Below, in pieces: positions 29,985 to 41,470 of a stretch of 64,000 nt of DNA. The stretch is from Rutidosis leptorrhynchoides. Lineage: Eukaryota; Streptophyta; Magnoliopsida; Asterales; Asteraceae. The notes under the pieces are model-generated. The model was not told where the DNA came from and did no database searches. It worked only from the letters and a program-made list of their open reading frames with translations. The first letter of the stretch is position 1. Each line of letters begins with the position of its first letter. The stretch lies in contig NC_092340.1 in assembly GCF_046630445.1 (NCBI RefSeq), forward strand, positions 367,435,001 through 367,499,000. The letters are read 5' to 3'. The translations under genes were made by a program, and so were the position numbers.

Positions 29985-30668
29985 ATGGATAGACAACCCA
30001 ATATTTTAAGAGACCTACCCGGAGACATGATTAATGAAATCTTGTCTAGAGTCGGTCAGAATTCTTCGGCACAACTATTTAAGGCGAGATCAGTTTGTAA
30101 GACATTCGAAGAACGTTCCAAGAATGCCTTGGTTTATAAAAGGCTTTCGTTCGAAAGATGGGGGATATCACATTGGGAAATCCATAAGTTACGATGTGTT
30201 TACTTTGACGCATATATTGCGGGGAACCCAAATGCTATTTTACGCAATGGGTTAAGAAATTATTTTGACTCAATATATCCGAATATTGGACTTCGTGATT
30301 TAGAAAAAGCGGCTAACATGCAACATAAAGAAGCATGTTATGCTTACGGATTAGTAATGTTCGCTTCTCACCAAAGTGAGAACAAGAACATCGGCCTACA
30401 ACTATTAAACAAAACGTTCCCACAAGTGACGGAGTCGGTAATTGGGGTAAGAAATGAGGTTTTTAGATTGTTACGGGACTGTTGGACATTACGTAACCCT
30501 CGTCCCTTTGACGACGTTACAACACGCTGTCTTATCAACGGCCATAACGGTTATGTTCCACAAGACCAAGGATGGGAAGTAATCCTAGTAAAACCAGAAT
30601 GCATGACTTGTTTCTGGACGTATGAATTACGTGTCTTTATTGCCTTTGCTGAACGACTTGTGTACTAG
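29985..30668 (+). CDS. F-box protein carried by retrotransposon C2 (227 residues)
   Basis: The intact frame starts 139 nt after the acidic ORF and ends about 340 nt before gag. The N-terminal F-box (about residues 8-50) has LRDLPGDMINEILSRV and RSVCKTFEER. The middle (about residues 80-140) contains GNPNAILRNGLRNYF and LEKAANMQHKEACYAYGLVM, a Sel1-like helical pattern. The C-terminus carries a Cys/His set (RCLINGH, CMTCFW). This layout is that of plant F-box proteins of the At1g67623-like group, which are expected to link substrates to an SCF ubiquitin ligase through SKP1. The broken copy in C1 shows the gene belongs to the element family. There is no obvious intron, consistent with capture as RNA. 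Its substrate and any effect on silencing or on the element's life cycle are unknown. Confidence 0.85.
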   Translation: MDRQPNILRDLPGDMINEILSRVGQNSSAQLFKARSVCKTFEERSKNALVYKRLSFERWGISHWEIHKLRCVYFDAYIAGNPNAILRNGLRNYFDSIYPNIGLRDLEKAANMQHKEACYAYGLVMFASHQSENKNIGLQLLNKTFPQVTESVIGVRNEVFRLLRDCWTLRNPRPFDDVTTRCLINGHNGYVPQDQGWEVILVKPECMTCFWTYELRVFIAFAERLVY

Positions 30669-30856
30669 CTAGAATTATCTTCACAACCATCTTGTATCAA
30701 ATTTATTGTGTGCTATATTTCATGCTATATGTAAAATAAGCGGTATTGTAAGTTTGTAAAATATTGTGTAAAAGTTTGAACGCGAAATATTATTATAATC
30801 AGTTTTTCATATAGAATTGTAGTAGTTGAATTGTATATTAGCTACTAAGTATGAAC

Positions 30857-30877
30857 TTAACGGGTAGGTACTACCCG
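30857..30877 (+). promoter_or_regulatory. Internal second copy of the purine box, element C2
   Basis: ttaacgggtaggtactacccg; its first 14 nt repeat the box at the 3' LTR edge (35631-35645). It forms cgggtag-gta-ctacccg. It lies about 150 nt before the gag ATG and about 5.1 kb into the 13.1 kb element. Candidate central plus-strand primer or gag-leader hairpin. Confidence 0.5.
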
Positions 30878-31009
30878 AATTTAAACTTATAAAACGCTAA
30901 TATGAAGAAAAAGCTTTTATAAATGAGTTCATATTATGCTACGAAATACTATTAACTACTCTTAATATTCTGTATGATTAACTTGTTCCATTTGACTATT
31001 TTGAAGGAA

Positions 31010-31843
31010 ATGGCACCGACTACTCGACACACCGTGAATATGAATGAAGAGGAATTCCGTACTTTTCTAGCTTCAAACATAGCCGCAGTACAGGCTGCGC
31101 TACATACCAACAATAACATTGGATCTAGCAGTACAGGAAATCGTGTAGGATGCACCTACAAAGAATTCACTGCCTGCAAACCTTTGGAATTTGATGGAAC
31201 CGAAGGACCGATCGGATTGAAACGGTGGACCGAGAAGGTCGAATCGGTGTTTGCCATAAGTAAGTGTACTGAAGAGGACAAAGTGAAGTACACTACGCAT
31301 ACCTTCACAGGTTCTGCGTTAACATGGTGGAATACCTATCTAGAGCAAGTGGGACAAGACGATGCGTACGCACTACCGTGGTCAGCATTCAAGCACTTGA
31401 TGAATGAGAAGTACCGTCCCAGAACCGAGGTCAATAAGCTCAAGACATAACTTAGAGGGTTAAGAACCCAAGGATTTGATATTACCACGTACGAAAGAGG
31501 ATTCACAGAATTGTGCATATTGTGTCCGGGAGCATTCGAAGATGAGGAAGAGAAGATCGACGCGTTTGTGAAAGGATTACCGGAAAGAATCCAAGAAGAT
31601 ATAAGTTCACACGAGCCCGCCTCCATACAACAGGCATGTAGAATGGCTCACAAACTAGTGAACCAGATTGAAGAAAGAATTAAAGAACAGACTGCTGAAG
31701 AGGCCAATGTGAAGCAAGTCAAAAGAAAGTGGGAGGAAAACGGTGATAAGAATCACCAATACAACAACAACAACAATTACAACAATAATCGCAACAATTA
31801 TCCCAACAATCGCAACATCAATCGCAACTACAACAAACGGCCC

Positions 31844-31895
<52 letters not shown>

Positions 31896-34800
31896 GCAAC
31901 TACAACAATCATCCCAACAACAATAATAACCACAACAACAACAACAATCAGAAGCAGCTATGCCAAAGGTGTGAAAAGTATCACTCGGGGTTCTGCACCA
32001 AATTTTGCAACAAGTGTAAAAGAAATGGTCATAGCGCGGCGAAGTGTGAGGTCTACGGACCAGGGGTTAATAGAACGAAAGGAACAAATGGTGTCGGAAC
32101 GAGTAATGGTGGAGCAAGTAGTGTCGGAGCCAGTTATGCCAATGTAGTTTGTTATAAATGTGGAAAACCGGGCCACATTATTAGAAATTACCCGAACCAG
32201 GAGAACACGAATGGACAAGGCCGCGGAAGAGTTTTCAATATTAATGCGGCAGAGGCACAGGAAGACCCGGAGCTTGTTACGGGTACGTTTCTTATTGACA
32301 ATAAATCTGCTTATGTTTTATTTGATTCGGGTGCGGATAGAAGCTATATGAGTAGAGATTTTTGTGCTAAATTAAGTTATCCATTGACGCCTTTGGATAG
32401 TAAATTTTTACTCGAATTAGCAAATGGTAAATTAATTTCAGCAGATAATATATGTCGAAATCGAGAAATTAAACTGGTTAGCGAAACATTTAAGATTGAT
32501 TTGATACCAGTAGAGTTAGGGAGTTTTGATGTGATAATCGGTATGGACTGGTTGAAAGAAGTGAAAGCAGAGATCGTTTGTTACAAAAATGCAATTCGCA
32601 TTATACGAGAAAAAGGAAAACCCTTAATGGTGTACGGAGAAAAGGGCAACACGAAGCTACATCTTATTAGTAATTTGAAGGCACAAAAACTAATAAGAAA
32701 AGGTTGCTATGCTATTCTAGCACACGTCGAGAAAGTACAAACTGAAGAAAAGAGCATCAATGATGTTCCCATTGCAAAAGAATTTCCCGATGTATTTCCG
32801 AAAGAATTACCGGGATTACCCCCACATCGATCCGTTGAATTTCAAATAGATCTTGTACCAGGAGCTGCACCAATAGCTCGTGCTCCTTACAGACTCGCAC
32901 CCAGCGAGATGAAAGAACTGCAAAGCCAATTACAAGAACTTTTAGAGCGTGGTTTCATTCGACCAAGCACATCACCGTGGGGAGCTCCTGTTTTGTTTGT
33001 CAAGAAGAAAGATGGTACATTCAGGTTGTGTATCGACTACCGAGAGTTGAACAAACTTACCATCAAGAACCGCTACCCACTACCGAGAATCGACGACTTA
33101 TTTGATCAACTACAAGGCTCGTCTGTTTATTCAAAGATTGACTTACGTTCCGGGTATCATCAAATGCGGGTGAAAGAAGATGATATTCCAAAGACTGCTT
33201 TCAGAACACGTTACGGTCATTACGAGTTTATGGTCATGCTATTTGGTTTAACTAATGCATGAGCTGTGTTCATGGACCTTATGAACCGAGTGTGTGGACC
33301 ATACCTTGACAAGTTTGTCATTGTTTTCATTGATGACATACTTATTTACTCAAAGAATGACCAAGAACACGGTGAACATTTGAGAAAGGTGTTAGAAGTA
33401 TTGGGGAAGGAAGAATTGTACGCTAAGTTTTCAAAGTGTGCATTTTGGTTGGAAGAAGTTCAATTCCTCGGTCACATAGTGAACAAAGAAGGTATCCAGG
33501 TGGATCCGGCAAAGATAGAAACTGTTGAAAAGTGGGAAACCCCGAAAACTCCGAAACATATACGCCAGTTTTTAGGACTAGCTGGTTACTAAAGAAGGTT
33601 CATCCAAGACTTTTCCAGAATAGCAAAACCCTTGACTGCATTAACGCATAAAGGGAAAAAATTTGAATGGAATGATGAACAAGAGAAAGCGTTTCAGTTA
33701 TTGAAGAAAAAGCTAACTACGGCACCTATATTGTCATTGCCTGAAGGGAATGATGATTTTGTGATTTATTATGACGCATCAAAGCAAGGTCTCGGTTGTG
33801 TATTAATGTAACGAACGAAGGTGATTGCTTATGCGTCTAGACAATTGAAGATTCACGAACAAAATTATACGACGCATGATTTGGAATTAGGCGCGGTTGT
33901 TTTTGCATTAAAGACTTGGAGGCACTACTTATATGGGGTCAAAAGTATTATATATACCGACCACAAAAGTCTTCAACACATATTTAATCAGAAACAACTG
34001 AATATGAGGCAGCGTAGGTGGATTGAATTATTGAATGATTACGACTTTGAGATTCGTTACCACCCAGGAAAGGCAAATGTGGTAGCCGATGCCTTGAGTA
34101 GGAAGGACAGAGAACCCATACGAGTAAAATCTATGAATATAATGATTCATAATAACCTTACTACTCAAATAAAGGAGGCGCAACAAGGAGTTTTAAAAGA
34201 GGGAAATTTAAAGGATGAAATACCCAAGGGATCGGAGAAGCATCTTAATATTCGGGAAGACGGAACCCGGTATAGGGCTGAAAGGATTTGGGTACCAAAA
34301 TTTGGAGATATGAGAGAAATGGTACTTAGAGAAGCTCATAAAACCAGATACTCAATACATCCTGGAACGGGGAAGATGTACAAGGATCTCAAGAAACATT
34401 TTTGGTGGCCGGGTATGAAAGCCGATGTTGCTAAATATGTAGGAGAATGTTTGACGTGTTCTAAGGTCAAAGCTGAGCATCAGAAACCATTAGGTCTACT
34501 TCAACAACCCGAAATCCCGGAATGGAAATGGGAAAACATTACCATGGATTTCATCACTAAATTGCCAAGGACTGCAAGTGGTTTTGATACTATTTGGGTA
34601 ATAGTTGATCGTCTCACCAAATCAGCACACTTCCTGCCAATAAGAGAAGATGACAAGATGGAGAAGTTAGCACGACTGTATTTGAAGGAAGTCGTCTCCA
34701 GACATGGAATACCAATCTCTATTATCTCTGATAGGGATGGTAGATTTATTTCAAGATTCTGGCAGACATTACAGCAAGCATTAGGAACTCGTCTAGACAT

Positions 34801-35610
34801 GAGTACTACCTATCATCCACAAACTGATGGGCAGAGCGAAAGGACGATACAAATGCTTGAAGACATGCTACGAGCATGTGTTATTGATTTCGGAAACAGT
34901 TGGGATCGACATCTACCGTTAGTAGAATTTTCCTACAACAACAGCTACCATTCAAGCATTGAGATGGCGCCGTTTGAAGCACTTTATGGTAGAAAGTGCA
35001 GGTCTCCGATTTGTTGGAGTGAAGTGGGGGATAGACAAATTACGGGTCCGGAGATTATACAGAAACTACCGAGAAGATCATCCGAATTCAACAACGGTTG
35101 AAAACCGCCCAAAGTTGACAAAAGAGCTACGCTGACATTAAAAGAAAAGATATAGAATTTGAAATTGGAGAGATGGTCATGCTTAAAGTTGCACCTTGGA
35201 AAGGCGTTTTTCAATTTGTTAAACGAGGGAAATTAAATCCAACGTATATTGGACCATTCAAGATTATTGATCGTGTCAGACCAGTAGCTTACCGACTTGA
35301 GTTACCTCAACAACTCGCGGCTGTACATAACACTTTCCACGTCTCGAATTTGAAGAAATGTTTTGCTAAAGAAGATCTCACTATTCCGTTAGATGAAATC
35401 CAAATCAACGAAAAACTTCAATTCATCGAAGAACCCGTCGAAATAATGGATCGTGAGGTTAAAAGACTTAAGCAAAACAAGATACCAATTGTTAAGGTTC
35501 GATGGAATGCTCGTAGAGGACCCGAGTTCACCTGGGAGCGTGAAGATCAGATGAAGAAGAAATACCCGCATTTATTTCCAGAAGATTCGTCAACACCTTC
35601 AACAGCTTAA
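31010..35610 (+). pseudogene. Element C2 gag-pol polyprotein, multiply interrupted
   Basis: Starts MAPTTRH as in C1. Order: Gag core to about 31700; Asn-rich tract (31760-31950); CCHC knuckle [14 protein letters not shown] (about 32010); second knuckle with Tyr in place of its last Cys; protease DSGAD (about 32326); reverse transcriptase with [12 protein letters not shown] (about 33325); RNase H (DASKQG, TDHKSLQ); integrase finger and core ([15 protein letters not shown] near 34729); chromodomain-like tail (KVRW, FTWE). Stops lie at 31448, 33260, 33590, 33809 and 35116, with one frameshift near 35057. Apart from the frameshift all pieces stay in one frame, so decay is young. The stop codon overlaps the hairpin before the purine box. 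Confidence 0.92.
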
Positions 35611-35645
35611 AATTTCGGGACGAAATTTATTTAACGGGTAGGTAC
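35610..35645 (+). promoter_or_regulatory. Element C2 polypurine-tract box and hairpin
   Basis: aaatttcg-gga-cgaaattt (35610-35628) followed by ttaacgggtaggtac immediately before the 3' LTR at 35646. Same as in A, B and C1. Confidence 0.65.
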
Positions 35646-36650
35646 TGTAGTGACCCGAACTTTTCCATGTTTATATATATTAATTGAGATTGATATTTAC
35701 ATGATTAAATGTTTCCAACATGTTAAGCAATCAAACTTGTTAAGACTTGATTAATTGAAATATGTTTCATATAGACAATTGACCACCCAAGTTGACCGGC
35801 GATTCACGAACGTTAAAACTTGTAAAAACGACATGAAGATATATATATATATGGATATACATATGGTTAACATGAGATTATGATAAGTAAGTATCTCCAT
35901 AAGTATATTAACAATGAGTTATATACATATAAACAAGACTACTAACTTAAGGATTTCGAAATGAGACATATATGTAACGATTATCGTTGTAACGACATTT
36001 AAATGTATATATATCATATTAAGATATATTAATATATCATAATATCATGATAATATAATAATTTAACATCTCATTAGATATAATAAACAATGGGTTAACA
36101 ACATTAATTGAGATCGTTAACTTAAAGGTTTCAAAACAACACTTACATGTAACGACTAACGATGACTTAACGACTCGGTTAAAATGTATATACATGTAGT
36201 GTATTTAGATGTATTAAAATACTTTTGGAAGACTTCAAGACATATATCAAAACACTCATACTTAACGAAAATGGTTACAGTTACTTTCCCATTCTTTTCT
36301 TTCATCAAGAATTCTAGTCGTATTCTTACCCGTATTATACACAGCTTCAAAACGTACTTACTATGGGTATATACCAATAGGAACTAGCATGGGATTCCAC
36401 TATTGATTATGTCATGTATGACTAATCAATTTTAACTTCTACCATGAGCTAGTCAACTAACTAGAACTCCTTTTAACCTCACTCACCACTCACCAATTAC
36501 CACTCATCATTCACTCCATTTCACTTCCAATTCTCTTTCTAATTCTCTCTCAACACACACACACTATTATGAACGTATTTTTCCAGTAGTTAATCATCAT
36601 CTTCATCAAAAATCACTTCAAGAATCAAGCTATAATCATCATAGGAAGAA
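35646..36650 (+). repeat. Element C2 3' LTR, first segment
   Basis: Starts tgtagtgacccg and matches 25776-26750 with few differences until element D interrupts it. The five bases before D (aagaa) are repeated after it. Confidence 0.92.
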
Positions 36651-39045
36651 TGTAGCGACCCCGACAAATCGTCAAGTGACGGCGTCGTCTACGTGGGTCC
36701 CATTACCTGGTCATAAGTCTTTATGACAACGTTTGACCAAAATATGTCGCCTTCATTTCAAAATAAAGATTGTTTCCAAAGTTTACAAGAATTGTTCAAC
36801 CCAAAAGTTAAGTTACAAGGTTATAAGTACAAATGAAATCTAGGCGACACGGTTTAAAGTAAAGTCAAAAGACGCTCCATGAAATGCATGTATACTCGAC
36901 ATCCAATGCAAGTATCAAATAATGAGCGGAAGCATGTTTCACATATCGTGCAAGACCTGAGAAGAACATAGAAATCTGTCAACGAAAACGTTGGTGAAAT
37001 CATAGGTTTAAGTAAGTAAGTATGTGAGTAAAAGTAAAGTAAGCCGAACCACAAGATTTGTAAAGTTGAAATAATAGTAATACATTCTAAAGTTAATATT
37101 CACGAGCACCCAATTATCAAAGCTTAACATTCCGTCCGTTGAATACCCCATAAATTAGTGCTAGAACAACACTGTTCCCGAAAATATATTTCATCCGTAG
37201 ACGGTAGCGAACCGTCAAATATGAGGGTTGTCAAACCCATATGGCCATATAACATAAGTTCTCGCTTACACCATCTGATGTAACTAATGATAATTGAATT
37301 GAGGATTTTTGTTCTAAACTCGTATGTAGAATGTTTGTTTTCCCGTTCTTGTGTTCACTTAGTTCAAAAGAAATGTTTATGTTTTCTCATCCCAAAAGTA
37401 AGTTCAAAAGAGTAAAAAGTGGGACTATGATCTCACCTCGAGTGCAAGAGTTAATAAAGTACTTCAACAAGTAAACGCGTGCAAAGCCAAGCTAGTCTTG
37501 ACCTAAACATATAGGTTATATCAATAACGGTAAACACAAACGGTCAAAGATGTTCAATTAGTCCTATGGCTCGTTACGACTCGATTATATTAGCATGTGA
37601 AGAAAATTGTCAAGTTTCATGCAAGATACAAGTATGGAATCATGTTAGAAAGATTGCATAATTAATTGGTTAAGTTTGACAAAAAGTCAAACTTGGTCGG
37701 GTCAAAGTCAACGGAAAAGTCAACATGGTCGGGTCGGGTCTCGGACAAATTTTCTATGCTAGTTATTCATATATAAGCATGTTAAAACAAGTTGCACGTG
37801 AATTTGAGGTCTAGAACATGCCAAACATTTTTCGTCAAAAGACTAAGCGAACAGCCAGTTTTAGGCCATTAGGACGGCGTCCCAGATGACTGGACGGCGT
37901 CCTATATTGAAGAGTGGGACGGCGTCCTGAGTTTCTGGACGGCGTCCTGGTTGGTTTCCAGGCCCTGTTTGCTGCAACTCTAAGTGCACGAACCAACAAT
38001 CAAACCAACCCAAATTACAAACCGCAAACAATTAGAACATGTATTTTATATCACCGGAAAGGTAATTTGACGAGGAAAACACCTAGACACATTTCATCAA
38101 GCAATTCAACACTTACACACCCCAAAACCGCATTTAAACGTCCATAATCAAAGTTCAAGTTCCAAATATGCATTTCATGATTCGGGCAACCGTTTTACAT
38201 GTATGATATGCCGTTTCGAAGGTGATCAAACACACATTGCAACAAAACACTTAACAACAATATCTCATAGCATTTGACGCATCAAAAGTTCATGTAAAGC
38301 TTATCAAACCCTAATCCAAGTTCACAAAATCACTAATCATGTTCTTGGAGTTTCCTTAATCAACCTATACATCAAAACGAAGCTAATGATACTAGTAACA
38401 CTTTTAAAACATGCACTTTAACAATCTAACAACATTTGATCATCCAAAATCAAGGATTTAGCAAGTAATTTTCATATTGAACTAGTTACACCAAAAACAA
38501 CGAATCGAGCATACAAATTACATACACGACATCACAATGAGCCATAGACGCTAATTAACAACTTTATAAGTCAAGAACACGAATTTAAAGAAATCTAGTG
38601 TTTTAGAAATGTTACCCAAATGAGATGAAGTTGGTACCAAAACGAAGAGGAAGTTGTAAGGAGCTCAAATATGTAATTTGTTTTGCAAAATACCCGCTAG
38701 ATCATAAATGGATGATGAATCTTTGTGTTTGGAGTTAGAGAGAAAATGGAGGAAGTAATAAAATGGAGGAGGTGATAATGAAAGGGTGGAAAGGGTTTGA
38801 CCCTTTGACCTAGTCAAAGGTTTGAACCCTTGGCAAGTTTGGTCCCTCAACTATGAATCGGGTGCGGGAAATAACCGAACGAATTATTTTAAATTTCACG
38901 GGAGTACGGGAGATATTAAAATCCGATAACGAGAATATTTAAAATGTTACTTAACAAAGGATACGAATCTAGACACGAAGGGTATTATTTAAAAAGAAAA
39001 AGACGGGCGTTAAAATAATTTAACGGAAAAATGCGGCATGTTACA
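36651..39045 (-). repeat. Element D 3' LTR (2.40 kb)
   Basis: Plus-strand limits tgtagcgacccc and gcatgttaca. It contains the LTR hairpin caacg-aaaa-cgttg at 36980-36993 and the ggacggcgtcc dyad array at 37872-37947. The frames at 36854-37054, 37914-38147 and 38665-38850 recur in the other LTR and have no protein-like features. Confidence 0.9.
37872..37947. repeat. Array of ggacggcgtcc dyads in D 3' LTR, four copies
   Basis: Copies at 37872, 37892, 37917 and 37937, each a ggacg-g-cgtcc dyad with 9-14 nt spacers. Confidence 0.85.
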
Positions 39046-41470
39046 TTATCCACACCTCAAAAGAAATTCCGAAATTTAGTTGGAAGTAGTAGTCGATATC
39101 TCTTACTCGAGACTTTACGTTGTTCATGATATGAATAAGTGTAGGTACGTCCTTGAGTGTTCTCATGAATTTGGATAGTCAGGGTTTTACGTTGTATTAA
39201 GGTTTGGTTTTACGATCCCCGGTTTCAACTGGTTTTCCTATGAAGAGAAGTTTGTCATCGATAGTTGGTGTATCTAGCAGGATTGCACGTTCCTGTTCCG
39301 CATGACACGTTTCTAAGTTTGTTACACGAAATGTAGGGTAAACGGAAACTTAATTTAGTCGGAAGTTCTAAACGGTAGGAAGCGGTTCCAATACGCCCCA
39401 AGGTTTCAAAAGGGTTAACATGTCGCGGGTTTAACTTTCCCTGATTCCCGAAACGGATTACACCCTTCCAAGGTGCAGGTTCTCAATATTACGTGGTTAC
39501 ACACTGGGATTTGTGAGGTTTTCATCTAAGTTTGGTATAACTCTTCTGGCGACTACGGGTCATCTCGAGCCCTTCTCGGACTTGAACGATCTCAATTGTT
39601 GTTTCTTGATGGGGTTCGGATTCGGTGATTTGCTTGCCACATGCTTTGGTTAAATGAACAGGGGTATGACATTTGCGGTCATATAGGGTTTCGGAGGTGC
39701 GGCGTTAATATACGAGTGATAGCTGTCGTTGTAAGAGGAACTACTAAAGGTGACAATACCAGTCTGTAACATGTCTTTCCAAGATTGAATCGTACATTTG
39801 CTCGGTTCGTCGGTTGTGAGAGATACGCGGTACATGTGTCTAAGCGAGTTCCCAAGGTTTCTTGTAACACTAGAAGTGAAACGAGTATTTCGATACAGGA
39901 TAAATGACGAAGATACACCGTACTGGAATAGAATCTCTTAAGATATGTTTGAACAAGTCAGTTAGGGTTCGAAATATGTTCATTAGGACTATTCACCCTC
40001 GTGGCGAATGTTAAGGTAATATGAGGAGTTTCTCTATCCATGGAGAAATGTCACAAGGAGTTTCCTTAAACGGAAGTGTGAGCGATAAAGATAGGAGTGA
40101 AATGAGGTCTTAGAATAGGATGAGTTTACATCTCAAGGTCGCCGTATTGTGCATCTAGTTGTCAAAAGTTGAAGTTTGAAAGAAAATCGAGATAGTACAC
40201 GTAGTTGTATAGTTCGGGGTTGAATAGTAGTTGGCCGATTATCAGAAACACAAGGACGTTATGTCAAATAAGAGTGATGTATCCTTGGATTGCGGGTTAT
40301 CTTAAGTTCCAGTAATATCAGACGGTAACGGTGGAATAACAGAGGTACGTAGTGTGGTACGTGATGACGAGAAAAGTTGATCGGATCAACAATTATGTAT
40401 TCGAATTCTTCGTGCAAAAATAACGAATTTCAGTTCCGTTGATTTCGAGTCGAGAGAGTATGCCTTTCGGGCGTTTAAGTAGAATTATTTCCATATTGAG
40501 TTCCGTTATGTGCTATACGAATTTAGCTAGAAAGGTTTGCATGCAAAATTACGTTCAAGGTTCGAACACGGAGAGGTTTAAAGTTTTCCTTAGTGAGTTA
40601 ACGAGGTTAAAGTCGTGTAACACGAGAAAAGTCAGAAATGAATTTTCGGTGATAACAGGCGAGATCTAAGATTTTACGAATACAAGTCTGAGTTGGGAGA
40701 GTTTCCTGATTACATGTGGCTTGATTTCGAGATTGATTGTAATGCCTTGACCATTAACGTCATGGTCTAGAAAAATTGGACTTCGTTCAACAAAAATTCC
40801 CACTCGGAGAATTTGGTATAGAGTTGCTCTTTTCTCAAAAGTTCGAGCGTAAGATGGTGATGTTGTTCGTTTTCCTTCTTTACTTGAATAAGTTAAGATG
40901 TCATCTATAAATACGATAACAGATTTGTCTAGATAAGTTTGCATACGTGGTTTAAGAGGTTTATGGATATGGACGAGCCTTGGATAAATCGAATGGTACT
41001 AAGAGAGATTTACAACTAACGTTGCGAGTTCGGAAAAGACTCAGGAGACATCGTCTCCCTTAACCCCCAATTGATGATAACCGGAACGGAGGTCGATTTG
41101 GAACATACGGGATTCATGCAAATAATCATGAGGTCATGGATGTGAGGGAGAGGGTATCGGTTTTCAACCGAAAATTTCTTAGTTCACAATAATCTATACA
41201 TAAATGTAGGGCAACAATTTCTCCTTAATGACTGGATTTTGAGTTCCTTAGTTCTATAGGTGTCGAGTCCAATTTCTTAACGCATATCCTCCGATAGAAT
41301 TTATAGGCACACAATATTTTTCCGTTGGTCACTTAAATCGTCTAAGTAGTATCTAGGGGAAAAAGTGGAATGTAAAGAGTACAAGTGAAAGTCTCGGTTG
41401 TAAAACGTCTAGCGGTAATTGAATCGAATAAGTATGAAACATACGGTTTGTTGTGAAGAAACGTACCCGT
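39046..41470 (-). pseudogene. Element D pol remnants
   Basis: Fragments only. The protease region still reads LFDSI near 41440 but lacks the catalytic DSG/A. RT has [14 protein letters not shown] near 40905 with frames broken on both sides. Integrase-core-like pieces (ETLGTRLD, then NDSYHSYI) lie at about 39680-39880. The region is about 2.4 kb where an intact Ty3 pol needs about 3.5-4 kb, so deletions as well as point changes occurred. No active enzyme is possible. Confidence 0.75.

Noticed and set aside
29230-30670. Possibility that the acidic and F-box ORFs are an ordinary host locus interrupted by elements
   Set aside because: The same pair occurs at the same place in both C1 and C2, bounded by LTR, primer site and gag.
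31010-35610. Possible endogenous virus with an envelope gene
   Set aside because: No env-like ORF follows pol; the purine box and LTR come directly after the pol stop.
37914-38147. 77- and 92-residue frames across the D dyad array
   Set aside because: Their N-termini are the repeat itself, and length varies with repeat number.
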